Positions 54,002 to 62,168 of a stretch of DNA of 64,000 bases are shown here, in pieces. Origin of the DNA: Flavipsychrobacter sp. (GTDB lineage Bacteria; Bacteroidota; Bacteroidia; Chitinophagales; Chitinophagaceae); NCBI GenBank assembly GCA_016786615.1, contig JAEUVX010000009.1:186001-250000 (forward strand), read 5' to 3'. The translations under genes and the position numbers were made by a program. The notes beneath the pieces were generated by a model, which saw nothing but the letters and a program-made list of their open reading frames with translations, searched no databases and was not told where the DNA came from. The first letter of the stretch is position 1. Each line of letters starts with the position of its first letter.

Positions 54002-54369
54002 CTGAAAACAATTACGCTGAACAACAACAACTGAACCAGCCGCAAATAGCACTGCCTAATGCAACTGCGGTATTAGTATTGGGTATCATTTCAATATTGC
54101 TATGTTGCTGCTATGGTGGTGGGCTTGTTACATCTATTATAGCATTGGTATTAGCAAGCAAGGATACCAATCGTTATGTAGCTAACCCTGCTATGTACAC
54201 ACAAGGATCTTATAGTAATCTGAAAGCAGGCAAGATATGTGCTATTATAGCTCTTGTACTCTCATTAATGACAATTGCGTTTTATGCTTGGTTCATCATG
54301 GCAATCGGGATAGAAAATTTAGGAGATCCTGAGGCTACGCGTGAGGCACTGGAAGGGATGTTTAAATAA
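53998..54369 (+). CDS. CCC motif membrane protein
   Basis: 123 residues, with two hydrophobic segments (about 22-47 and 77-103) and the LLCCCYGGG motif that defines the family, which is DUF4190-like. Known only as a frequent neighbour of DUF2752 genes in Bacteroidota. ATG overlaps the upstream stop; a terminator follows at 54394-54424, so Hpt, DUF2752 and CCC form one transcription unit. Confidence 0.85.
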   Translation: MTENNYAEQQQLNQPQIALPNATAVLVLGIISILLCCCYGGGLVTSIIALVLASKDTNRYVANPAMYTQGSYSNLKAGKICAIIALVLSLMTIAFYAWFIMAIGIENLGDPEATREALEGMFK

Positions 54370-54393
54370 GCTCAATCTAACAACATGATAAAG

Positions 54394-54424
54394 AAGCCCC
54401 TCGTTTTTGCGAGGGGCTTTCTGT
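54394..54424 (+). terminator. Intrinsic terminator of the Hpt-DUF2752-CCC unit
   Basis: 10-bp GC-rich stem aagcccctcg / cgaggggctt with a 6-nt loop, followed by a T-rich tail. Confidence 0.88.
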
Positions 54425-54451
54425 TTGTATTACAATCAAATCCCTTTCTCA

Positions 54452-55261
54452 TTATATACCACCAAAACGTAGGCCGATTGTAAAGGGACGTTGGTCTAAA
54501 CCTGTACTATGTAATGGTGTTACCTGGTAGCTTGCAAATATGCGGAAGTAGTCATCCAATCCTATTTCGCCCGTTACACAAGCATTGAAATCGTTGAAGT
54601 TAAATTCATCGCGGTTCTTTTGTTTGCCGCGTTCAGCAGATATTTGTTTGTTCCAGGATGCAATGCGGTAGCCACCTGTTACACCTACACCATATACAAG
54701 CCATGCTTTTTCTGCCAGTTTGGTTTTGAAGGTGAATTGTAATGGTACACTCAGATAGGTAAGGCCTATTTTGTTTTTACTGAATCCGATAGAGTCCATC
54801 ACTACCATAGGTACAGTTTCGTTTTTGTAGCTGATGTTCTTTGTGTAGCGGAAGTTGTACATCTGCAAACCGATACCGGTTGACAGGTATATCTTTTGTT
54901 TCTTGCCGTTTTGCAACCTTATTTTAGCCATCAGCGGGTACACATTCACATTCCACGATTTGCCTGTACGCATACTGAACAGGTTTTCGTTCTGCAGGTT
55001 TTGTGGTACTTGCAGGAAGGCCTTCGCTTCAGCACTGTTATAGTTGGTATTGTCAATTATAGAGTTGATGCCGATATCAACCATACCCACGCTGATGTCA
55101 AAATTTTTCTCAGGCTTTTCTTCTACCTTCTTGTCATTCACAGTAATGCCATCTGAGCCTATTTTGATGGTAGTGGTTTTCTTTTCTTTCTTTTCTCCGT
55201 CTTGTGCATTGGCGCTAAGGCTCAGTACAGTAGCTGCCATCAGGCAATATATAAGTTTCAT
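54452..55261 (-). CDS. Outer-membrane beta-barrel protein (PorT-family-like)
   Basis: 269 residues with signal peptide (LIYCLMAATVLSLSANAQ). A charged N-terminal segment (KKEKKTTTIKIG) leads into an eight-strand-type barrel (VYPLMAKIRL, YLSVPLQFTFKT, FRIFASYQVTP, FTIGLRFGGI at the end). Small barrels of this type are common in Bacteroidota as unknown-function porin-like or T9SS-related proteins. Third gene of an apparent sigma/anti-sigma/target operon. Confidence 0.8.
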   Translation of the reverse strand: MKLIYCLMAATVLSLSANAQDGEKKEKKTTTIKIGSDGITVNDKKVEEKPEKNFDISVGMVDIGINSIIDNTNYNSAEAKAFLQVPQNLQNENLFSMRTGKSWNVNVYPLMAKIRLQNGKKQKIYLSTGIGLQMYNFRYTKNISYKNETVPMVVMDSIGFSKNKIGLTYLSVPLQFTFKTKLAEKAWLVYGVGVTGGYRIASWNKQISAERGKQKNRDEFNFNDFNACVTGEIGLDDYFRIFASYQVTPLHSTGLDQRPFTIGLRFGGI

Positions 55262-55273
55262 GTTCTGTTGTTT

Positions 55274-56164
55274 TTAAAGTTTTACTACGAATATTTCCTT
55301 GTTACCGATTTTGAATGTTACATCTGTGTCTTTAAAGTTGTCTGTTACTTTTTCTACTCTTTTTGTTACAGCGTTTGCAATCATGCTGGCACCTTCTCTT
55401 TTTTGTTTGCTGATGGGCAGTATATCCAGTAAGCGCCTTTTTTGTTTTTGTGGTTCGTTGCTTATTTCTTCTGTTGGTGCTGATGCTATTGGTTCTGTGC
55501 TATTTGGTTTTTCTGTTTGCTGTGCTATAAGTTCTTTCGCAGGTGCTTCTTCGGGTTTGTATACGGGTTGTGGTGCAAGTACTGTTTTTTCTTCTTTCGC
55601 AATTTTTATTTCTTCTGCAGTTTTTTCTTCAATTATAGTCTTAGGCTTCCTGCTATCATCTCTCAACTTTCTACTTTCTGCTCCCGACTTACTACTCGCT
55701 AAATTGTTTTCATGGTTAACAGGACCTGTCGGATTTGAATGGAGCTCTTCTGTAGTGGCTTCCTTTTCTTTATTATTATTGATTACAGGTATTGTTGTTG
55801 GTGTTGTCTGCGTATTGGTTGCAGGCATATCGGTAGTAGCTACTACAGGGCTCTCTGTAGTATCATTTCCCTGCCTGAAGATGGTTACTGCAAAAAGTAA
55901 TACTGCCGCCGCCGCTGCATACATCCACCATGTGCGCATACCTATGGTGCGTCCGCCTGCCGGTGGTGTTTTCATCAGCTGTTCTTTGTTGGCATATAGC
56001 ATAGCGGTATCAGGTACCAGTTTGGTAGCAGCGTATGCCTCCAGCTCTTTACGAAGCTCCGGGTTGGCATCAACAAAGTCCATCAGGGCTTTTGTTTCTG
56101 CCTCGTTCAGCTCTCCGTCTGCGTACATCATCATGTACTCCTCATAATTCTCCAGGTTCACCAT
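55274..56164 (-). CDS. Putative anti-sigma factor, single-pass membrane protein
   Basis: 296 residues. The N-terminal helical region (MMMYADGELNEAETKALMDF) resembles the cytoplasmic domain of bacteroidete anti-sigma factors, without the CHCC zinc residues. One TM (about 79-99, WWMYAAAAAVLLFAVTIF). The outer part is long, low-complexity and Thr/Pro/Glu/Lys-rich with many charged runs. It lies 4 nt after the ECF sigma gene, the usual place for its anti-sigma partner. A function other than anti-sigma is possible because sequence similarity is low. Confidence 0.72.
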   Translation of the reverse strand: MVNLENYEEYMMMYADGELNEAETKALMDFVDANPELRKELEAYAATKLVPDTAMLYANKEQLMKTPPAGGRTIGMRTWWMYAAAAAVLLFAVTIFRQGNDTTESPVVATTDMPATNTQTTPTTIPVINNNKEKEATTEELHSNPTGPVNHENNLASSKSGAESRKLRDDSRKPKTIIEEKTAEEIKIAKEEKTVLAPQPVYKPEEAPAKELIAQQTEKPNSTEPIASAPTEEISNEPQKQKRRLLDILPISKQKREGASMIANAVTKRVEKVTDNFKDTDVTFKIGNKEIFVVKL

Positions 56165-56168
56165 AGCT

Positions 56169-56651
56169 TTATATTACGTTTTCAACACTTACTAAATAAT
56201 CCTTCAGCACTTTGCGGGCACGGTGCAGGTACACTTTTACCTGGCTTTCGTTCAGTCCCGTTATTTGTCCTATCTCCTCGTAGTTGTAGCCTTCATAGTC
56301 CTTCAGGAGTACCAGTGCCCTTGCCTGTTCGTCGAGTTTGGTCAGTGCACGTTCCAAAACCCGTTTCAGGTCGCTTTGCCCCTGTATTACGCTGCGGTTA
56401 TCATCTATTTCTTCTTTGTAGCTTACCCTGCTCTGTTTCCTGTAGTTGTCAACCGATTGGTTGTACGCAACCTGGAAAAGGAAAGCTTTTGCCTTGGCGG
56501 GTGCCACATTCTCTCTTTTCTGCCACAATACTTCGAAGCTGTTCTGTACTACATCCCTCGCGTCCTCCTCGTTGCCTGTGCATTTACAGGCAAAGCGGAA
56601 AAGTGCATCAGCCCACTCTTTAACGCAATTATTGTAATCTTTAAGCTCCAT
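56169..56651 (-). CDS. ECF-type RNA polymerase sigma factor
   Basis: 160 residues. Region 2 ALFRFACKCTGNEEDARDVVQNSFEVLWQ (in parts), region 4 LDEQARALVLLKDYEGYNYEEIGQITGLNESQVKVYLHRARK with the helix-turn-helix. It probably directs transcription of its own operon and envelope genes under a stress or signal sensed by the neighbouring membrane protein. Upstream on the minus strand is a TGTAAC motif (56682-56687), the shape of an ECF -35 element, about 16 nt before a tata-rich stretch; autoregulation is inference. Confidence 0.92.
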   Translation of the reverse strand: MELKDYNNCVKEWADALFRFACKCTGNEEDARDVVQNSFEVLWQKRENVAPAKAKAFLFQVAYNQSVDNYRKQSRVSYKEEIDDNRSVIQGQSDLKRVLERALTKLDEQARALVLLKDYEGYNYEEIGQITGLNESQVKVYLHRARKVLKDYLVSVENVI

Positions 56652-56681
56652 TCCTAAGTATATAGCTCTGGCAACAAAAAT

Positions 56682-56687
56682 GTTACA
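56682..56687 (-). promoter_or_regulatory. Possible ECF-type -35 element TGTAAC
   Basis: TGTAAC on the minus strand, 31 nt before the sigma factor start, followed by ctatata-like sequence at about 56659-56665. It resembles the TGxAAC -35 of ECF-dependent promoters. Short motif, low certainty. Confidence 0.3.
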
Positions 56688-56724
56688 GATTTTTCAAAAA
56701 AACTTTAGTCCCCCGTAAAGATTG

Positions 56725-56732
56725 TACCTTTG
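56725..56732 (+). promoter_or_regulatory. -7 promoter box TACCTTTG for the pseudouridine synthase gene
   Basis: Exact TAnnTTTG, with TTTAG about 17 nt upstream as a poor -33. ATG follows at 56762. It drives the opposite direction from the sigma operon. Confidence 0.5.
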
Positions 56733-56761
56733 CAGCTTATCATATTGAATAAAACTGAATA

Positions 56762-58558
56762 ATGAGGAATAATCCATCTTCCGGCAAAGGTAGGGACGGC
56801 GATAAAAAAGGCTTTGAAAAAAGAGGTACTGGCAAACCGGCAGGAGGCTTCAAAAAACCTGCTGGCAGGGATAAACGTGATGACGAGGCAGGCCCTAAAA
56901 GGAGTTTTGACCGTGATGATAGGAGCAAACGCTCATTTTCTAAAGACCGAGCAGACCATCCGAAGCGCAGTTTTAGCAGAGACGGCGACGACCGCCCGAA
57001 GCGCAGCTTCAGCCGTGACGGGGATGACAAACCAAAGCGCAGCTTCGACAAACCTTTCAATAAAGACCGCAAATTTGACAATGACCGCCCCAAGCGTTCA
57101 TTTGATAAAGATGGCGACCGTCCGAAACGTTCTTTCAACAAAGACGGCGACGACCGCCCGAAGCGCAGTTTCAGCCGCGATGGAGAAGATAAACCGAAAC
57201 GCAGCTTCGATAAGCCATATAATAAAGACCGCAAATTTGACAGTGATCGCCCCAAGCGTTCATTCGATAAAGATGGCGACCGTCCGAAACGTTCATTCAA
57301 CAAAGACGGAGACGACCGTCCAAAGCGCAGTTTCAGCCGCGATGGCGAGGACAAACCAAAGCGCAGTAGTTTCGAAAAGTCCCCGTATAACAAAGACCGA
57401 AAATTTGATAATGACCGTCCGAAGCGTTCATTCGATAAGGATGGAGACGACCGCCCGAAACGCAGTTTTGACAAGGATAAAAGCTTTGATAAAGATGCAA
57501 AAGGTGGCAAATTCAAAAAGGATGACCGCCCGGAAAGCAAAAAGAAGTTTTCGGAACGCAATGTTTTTAAAGAAGATAAAGCTGCCCGCCCTGTAGAAGA
57601 TTATGAAAAGAACTTCGTAACACCGAAGGAATTCGAAAAATCGCTTGGCGAGGGTAAAAAACTGACTATAAAGAAAGGGGAACGTGCTGAAGATTTTGAT
57701 AAACCATTCCCGCTGGGCTCCCGCAAAGTAAGTGGCCCGTTCCGTAAAAACGATGCGGAGAAATTTGAAAAATCCAAGAAAGAATACCACGAGAAGAAAA
57801 CTACGAGAAAACGACGCAGCGATGAGGAAGAAGTAGCTGAAGACCCGAAAGAAATGACACTGAACAAGTACATATCGCACAGCGGTACTTGCAGCAGGCG
57901 CGAGGCGGCGGATATGGTGAAGAAAGGAAAGGTAAAAGTAAACGGCGAGCTGATGCTGGACCCCGGTTATCGTGTATTGGAGTTTGACGAAGTAACGATA
58001 GCTGGTAAAAAGCTGACACCACAGCGCAACCGTGTTTACCTGTTGCTGAACAAACCTAAAGGATACATCACTACTACAGACGATCCGCAGGGACGTGATA
58101 CTGTAATGGATTTGTTGCATGGTGCAGAGTTCGACAGGCTATACCCTGTAGGCAGGCTGGATAGAAACACAACTGGCTTGTTGCTGCTTACCAATGATGG
58201 CGACCTTGCACAGAAACTATCGCACCCAAGCTACGAGACAAAGAAAGTATATCAGGTAACGCTGGATAAGCCACTGATGAAGAAAGATTTTGAAGCAATA
58301 CTGGCTGGCCTTGAACTGGAAGACGGCCCGGTACAGGTAGATGCACTTTCTTACCTCGACGAAAAAAACGAACTGGGTATAGAAATACACAGCGGTCGCA
58401 ACCGCATCGTTCGCCGCATATTCGAAAGCCTTGGTTATGCAGTAGAAAAGCTGGATCGTGTAATGTATGCAGGGCTTACCAAGAAAAACCTGCCACGTGG
58501 CAAATGGCGACTGCTGGAAGAAAAAGAAGTAATACTGCTGAAACACTTTAAAATATAA
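56762..58558 (+). CDS. Pseudouridine synthase of the RsuA/RluB family with repetitive basic N-terminus
   Basis: 598 residues. C-terminal catalytic part: S4 RNA-binding domain from about residue 365 (MTLNKYISHSGTCSRREAAD), then the RsuA-family core with the catalytic Asp467 in VGRLDRNTTGLLLLTNDG. It converts a uridine of large- or small-subunit rRNA to pseudouridine; RluB/RsuA specificity is not resolved. The N-terminal 240-residue region is a low-complexity, Arg/Lys/Asp-rich tail built on RPKRSF repeats (about 15 copies), absent from E. coli enzymes. Amidohydrolase follows 4 nt later. Confidence 0.92.
   Translation: MRNNPSSGKGRDGDKKGFEKRGTGKPAGGFKKPAGRDKRDDEAGPKRSFDRDDRSKRSFSKDRADHPKRSFSRDGDDRPKRSFSRDGDDKPKRSFDKPFNKDRKFDNDRPKRSFDKDGDRPKRSFNKDGDDRPKRSFSRDGEDKPKRSFDKPYNKDRKFDSDRPKRSFDKDGDRPKRSFNKDGDDRPKRSFSRDGEDKPKRSSFEKSPYNKDRKFDNDRPKRSFDKDGDDRPKRSFDKDKSFDKDAKGGKFKKDDRPESKKKFSERNVFKEDKAARPVEDYEKNFVTPKEFEKSLGEGKKLTIKKGERAEDFDKPFPLGSRKVSGPFRKNDAEKFEKSKKEYHEKKTTRKRRSDEEEVAEDPKEMTLNKYISHSGTCSRREAADMVKKGKVKVNGELMLDPGYRVLEFDEVTIAGKKLTPQRNRVYLLLNKPKGYITTTDDPQGRDTVMDLLHGAEFDRLYPVGRLDRNTTGLLLLTNDGDLAQKLSHPSYETKKVYQVTLDKPLMKKDFEAILAGLELEDGPVQVDALSYLDEKNELGIEIHSGRNRIVRRIFESLGYAVEKLDRVMYAGLTKKNLPRGKWRLLEEKEVILLKHFKI
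57044..57480 (+). repeat. 162-bp tandem coding repeats in the pseudouridine synthase
   Basis: Two full 54-codon units start at 57044 and 57206 and a third, partial and diverged, at 57368 (with one extra Ser codon). Each encodes FDKPxNKDRKFDxDRPKRS followed by three shorter D/RPKRSF repeats. DNA identity between units is high, which points to duplication within the gene. Confidence 0.85.
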
Positions 58559-58562
58559 CAGC

Positions 58563-59720
58563 GTGCTGCTTACAGCATCTAAGATACATGACGGCATACA
58601 CTGGTTGCCCGAAGGCTCAGTAATAGAAACAGCAACGGACGGCACTATAGTAGCCATACACGAGGCTGATAAACAAAACGAAGCAACACACTACGAAGGC
58701 ATACTGGCTCCGGGCTTTGTAAACGTACACTGCCATCTGGAGTTATCGCATATGAAAGGCATCATACCCGAGCATACGGGGCTGGTGCCTTTTCTGCAAC
58801 AGGTGATGCAACATCGCTTTGGCTTTACAGACGAACAAAAGACAGAGGCACGCCAGCAGGCGTTCAGCGAAATGCTGGATAACGGTATAGTAGCCGTGGG
58901 CGACATCTGTAATACCAACGATACATTACCGGAACGTGCAAGTGGCAAGATGCATTTTCACAGTTTTACAGAGGCTATCGGCTTTAACGAAATGCCAGTA
59001 AAGCAGTTTGGATATGCAGTAAAAACCTACGATGCATTTGTTGCGCAGGATAGCGATACACATATTCTTAATCAAAGCATTGTACCACATGCACCCTACT
59101 CGGTATCGTATGCACTCTTTAGGCTGATAGACCAGCACAATCCTGAAAGCATTATATCCATCCACAATCAGGAAACACGTGCGGAGGATGAGTTTTATAA
59201 AAGCAAAGAAGGAGAGATACACACTTTACTCAGTGGTTTGGGTATAGACGATACATTCTTTCACCCGAGTGGCAAGTCTTCCCTGCAAACCTATATGCGT
59301 TGGATGGCGCCTACGCACCGCCTTGTGCTGATACACAATACTTATACTACAGAGGCAGACATTACTGCTGTGCAGCGCCTGTTGCCCGATGTATATTGGT
59401 GCCTGTGCCCCAATGCCAATATGTATATAGAAAATCGCCTGCCCGACATCAACCTACTGCTGCGCGATGCCAACAATATATGCATAGGTACAGACAGCCT
59501 GTCGTCCAATCATCAACTGAGCATCATGGCAGAGCTGCAAACCATCAAAAAACAATACCCGAATATAGACTGGAGCACCCTGCTGCGCTGGGCTACATGG
59601 AATGGTGCACGTGCGCTGCAAATGCAACACACAATAGGCAAAATAGAAGAAGGCAAAACACCCGGCATAGTACAGATAACTGATATAGATGGTGGGGCAA
59701 TTGTGAAGCGGATTGTTTAG
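58563..59720 (+). CDS. Amidohydrolase family metallo-enzyme (deaminase-like)
   Basis: 385 residues from GTG 58563. TIM-barrel amidohydrolase with metal ligands HCHLE (VNVHCHLELSH), later His in SIHNQE and VLIHNT, and the final Asp in CIGTDSLSSNHQ. It resembles the MtaD/cytosine deaminase/aminodeoxyfutalosine deaminase group, which act on N-heterocycles. Substrate cannot be fixed; menaquinone futalosine genes are not nearby. It follows the pseudouridine synthase after 4 nt, suggesting co-transcription. Confidence 0.85.
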   Translation: MLLTASKIHDGIHWLPEGSVIETATDGTIVAIHEADKQNEATHYEGILAPGFVNVHCHLELSHMKGIIPEHTGLVPFLQQVMQHRFGFTDEQKTEARQQAFSEMLDNGIVAVGDICNTNDTLPERASGKMHFHSFTEAIGFNEMPVKQFGYAVKTYDAFVAQDSDTHILNQSIVPHAPYSVSYALFRLIDQHNPESIISIHNQETRAEDEFYKSKEGEIHTLLSGLGIDDTFFHPSGKSSLQTYMRWMAPTHRLVLIHNTYTTEADITAVQRLLPDVYWCLCPNANMYIENRLPDINLLLRDANNICIGTDSLSSNHQLSIMAELQTIKKQYPNIDWSTLLRWATWNGARALQMQHTIGKIEEGKTPGIVQITDIDGGAIVKRIV

Positions 59721-59734
59721 TGCATCTAATAATT

Positions 59735-60031
59735 TTAAAAAGGATTTGAAGAAAGTATTTCTGTTTTCAAATCCTTTGGAATATTTACCCATTCTGTTTT
59801 CTCAGTAAGTTTTAGTAGATAACCATAGTCTAAGGCTGTTGCTATGATATGGTTGTACCATTTGAGATATGTCCAATCTCTTGGTTTAGGAGAGTATAGG
59901 ATTTTCTTAGTATTATCCCAATGAACTTCAACTGCAGATCTGTAAATGTATAAGAATTGAGATGTTGAAGGCTTAATATATAATCGCTCTTCATTGTCGA
60001 TACCTATTTCAATTATCTTATCGGATTTCAT
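59735..60031 (-). CDS. Small protein of unknown function
   Basis: 98 residues, no signal peptide or TM. Contains several aromatic residues (YIYRSAVEVHWDNTKK, DWTYLKWYNHII) and charged ends. AT-rich with atypical codons compared with neighbours. Size and composition recall small immunity-type proteins, but no toxin partner is seen and I make no functional claim. The upstream membrane protein gene ends 16 nt away on the same strand. Confidence 0.55.
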   Translation of the reverse strand: MKSDKIIEIGIDNEERLYIKPSTSQFLYIYRSAVEVHWDNTKKILYSPKPRDWTYLKWYNHIIATALDYGYLLKLTEKTEWVNIPKDLKTEILSSNPF

Positions 60032-60046
60032 ATTTAGATTAAAACT

Positions 60047-61150
60047 TTACCTAATCATTTGCAACGGCAGCGGATATGTCCACCATATACTGCTTTTGCC
60101 GCCTGTATAATAAGCGGGATATATAAAGCATAGTATCAAAGCATACCATAGCAGTTTATGCAGCATTTCTTTTTCGCTGTATTTGTTTATCAGGTGCAGT
60201 GCAATAAATACTACCGGGAAAATATACACCACACTGCGTGTAATATCTACTACACTAAGCCCGAGTATTAATATAAGGCTGCTTATACCGATGTATTTCA
60301 GCAATTCCATATAACGCTTATGGTTGTATAGCAGCAATCCTCCCATTATTACCAATAGCCACAATCCTTCCAACGCACTCCATATACCTATGGGTATGTT
60401 GTTTATCTGATTGAGTAGTACACCCAAGCCTACGCCTTTTGTGTCAGTATGCAGTCCGTATGTAGTACTAAGCACGTACCGCACCGCTATATAGCCAATC
60501 CATGCAAGGTATATGCTTAGTAATTGTTTACTGAATATCTTTTTAAAGAAGGCAGGTTCATCGTTTTTTACAACAAAGTACAGCCATACCAATGCAGATG
60601 CTATCAGCCCACGCTCATCGCACCATGCACTCAGGAAGATAAAGATTGCAGTCACCCAGTAATACCTCGAAAGCATAGCACTCAGCAAAAAGCATATCGC
60701 CAATCCATCGAACATAGTGCCGCGTAATTCTGTAAACGAGCATTTGCCAAAATATATCAATGCACTGCACAGACCAACAATAAATGCCTGTTGTCTGTCT
60801 TGTAATATGTTATTTGCCAGCTTCAGCACAAGGTAGAAATTAAGCAAGCCGACAATGCCAAGCAATATCAATACACCTGTAATGTTCAAATGCAGATAAT
60901 GTACTACTAATGGCAGTACCAACCTGAAGCTGAGTTTGGCAGCATGGGTGCCGTCGGCATAGCTGCCATTTGCAAAGGGGTTGGCTGCTTTTTCAAACAA
61001 AGGCTCCCATTCTTTTGCATTCATATCTCCGTAACTGGGAAAGGAAAAGAACATGGCAACAGCCACCAGCAGCAATGCAGACAGTAGTAACCAATATTGG
61101 TTAGCAGTTATACTTTCAATAGCCTTATATACCCTTGTATTGAATTGCAT
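60047..61150 (-). CDS. Polytopic membrane protein of unknown function
   Basis: 367 residues with about nine hydrophobic helices (for example WLLLSALLLVAVAMFF, VLILLGIVGLLNFYLVL, LLSIYLAWIGYIAVRYVL). A weak resemblance to lipid-linked glycosyltransferase or polymerase (EpsG/GT-C) membrane proteins rests on layout only. No catalytic motif could be recognised. Monocistronic or with the 98-aa gene. Confidence 0.65.
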   Translation of the reverse strand: MQFNTRVYKAIESITANQYWLLLSALLLVAVAMFFSFPSYGDMNAKEWEPLFEKAANPFANGSYADGTHAAKLSFRLVLPLVVHYLHLNITGVLILLGIVGLLNFYLVLKLANNILQDRQQAFIVGLCSALIYFGKCSFTELRGTMFDGLAICFLLSAMLSRYYWVTAIFIFLSAWCDERGLIASALVWLYFVVKNDEPAFFKKIFSKQLLSIYLAWIGYIAVRYVLSTTYGLHTDTKGVGLGVLLNQINNIPIGIWSALEGLWLLVIMGGLLLYNHKRYMELLKYIGISSLILILGLSVVDITRSVVYIFPVVFIALHLINKYSEKEMLHKLLWYALILCFIYPAYYTGGKSSIWWTYPLPLQMIR

Positions 61151-61166
61151 GGCAGGTTAAGGTACA

Positions 61167-61198
61167 AAAGAAAACGGCTCGGTAAAACACCAAGCCGT
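61167..61198 (-). terminator. Intrinsic terminator of the lipoprotein gene at 61222
   Basis: Minus-strand stem acggcttggt / accgagccgt (one G-T pair) followed by ttttcttttg, 24 nt past the stop of the gene. Confidence 0.85.
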
Positions 61199-61221
61199 CC
61201 TGTTTTATTATTGTTCAATAT

Positions 61222-62058
61222 TTATTTAATCGGTTCGTCTGCAGCAAGGTTAAACTCCCTGGTTACTTCCGTATTCATACCTTCTACTTTATTGCCGTCT
61301 TTGTCTGTCAGCGTCAGCGTTATGCTTGGTTTGCCAAGTGGCACATTCTTCAGCATATACGGCTTCCATGCTTTCATTACAAAAGTAGTGTCCACGCTGT
61401 TTGCCTTCAGTTGTGCTTTTATGTTCAGTGTACTGTCGTTCAGTTGTCCGTTCCATACATAGAAATCAAGCAGCAGGTTGTCGGTGTTTTTCTTGCCTAT
61501 GTAATCTCCCTTCGGCCTGCTGTAGAATACCATAGGTGCAGTTGGTGCTTCCAGTTTCTGCATCTTTGCATTGCCATCTATTTTGAAGTGCAGCAAAGCA
61601 GATGCGCCTTTGGTCTTGATAGACTCGTGATAAGAACGAGCAAGGAATACCAACAGGTAATGCTCACTGTTCTTAGGCAATACTACACTGTGTTTAGGTT
61701 CGTATAGGGCAGCATAGGGTTTATTGTCCAGTATAAAATGTATATGCTGCCCCTGGTCAGAGTTGTTACACATTTTATTGTCAGCGTCAGATGTCTGGTT
61801 CTTCAGTTCATAGTTCTTTACATTGAAGGTAAACTCCAGCTTTACTGAATCTGTACCTAGTGCAGTTGTTTTCACTTCGCCAATGCCCAGTTGTGCATCG
61901 GGAAATTCAGGAGAAGCAGAGAAGTCAGCCAATTCTACTGCAGGTATATCAGCAGCAACAGCAGTATCGTTTATAGCTGCTCCATCACCTGTATTTTCAT
62001 CCCCGCACGACGCCATCAGTAAAGATGCACCTGTCAGTAATGTTATTAATGCTTTCAT
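61222..62058 (-). CDS. Lipoprotein of unknown function
   Basis: 278 residues with a lipobox LLMASC (Cys18). Beta-rich body with SDQGQHIHFILDNKPYAAL, HYLLVFLARSYHESIK, and a late FVMKAWKPYM. The HIHFILD stretch is vaguely like carbohydrate- or metal-binding lipoprotein modules (DUF4399-like), not enough to assign. Terminator at 61167-61198. Confidence 0.75.
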   Translation of the reverse strand: MKALITLLTGASLLMASCGDENTGDGAAINDTAVAADIPAVELADFSASPEFPDAQLGIGEVKTTALGTDSVKLEFTFNVKNYELKNQTSDADNKMCNNSDQGQHIHFILDNKPYAALYEPKHSVVLPKNSEHYLLVFLARSYHESIKTKGASALLHFKIDGNAKMQKLEAPTAPMVFYSRPKGDYIGKKNTDNLLLDFYVWNGQLNDSTLNIKAQLKANSVDTTFVMKAWKPYMLKNVPLGKPSITLTLTDKDGNKVEGMNTEVTREFNLAADEPIK

Positions 62059-62137
62059 ATATGCGATGCTTTAATTTTTCCCAAAGCTAAGGGCTAATTT
62101 TTAGAAAAATTTTAAGTATTTGATATTTCTGAACGAT

Positions 62138-62145
62138 TACATTTG
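62138..62145 (+). promoter_or_regulatory. -7 promoter box TACATTTG for the DUF58 gene
   Basis: Exact TAnnTTTG match; TTTG at 62119-62122 lies 15 nt upstream, slightly short of the usual -33 spacing. ATG at 62169. Confidence 0.5.
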
Positions 62146-62168
62146 TCATCTGAAAAATCCACAGAACA

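Noticed and set aside
55299-56147. 282-codon plus-strand frame opposite the anti-sigma-like gene
   Set aside because: It is a Ser/Val/Ala-rich shadow of the low-complexity antisense gene; operon order, start and motifs all support the minus-strand gene.
56740-57561. Long minus-strand open frame (273 codons) rich in Ser, Leu and Arg opposite the pseudouridine synthase repeats
   Set aside because: It mirrors the tandem RPKRSF repeats on the opposite strand, has no start context and no family match; it is a shadow of the repeat.
57428-58120. 230-codon minus-strand frame opposite the catalytic part of the pseudouridine synthase
   Set aside because: Shadow frame; the plus strand carries the S4 and catalytic Asp motifs.
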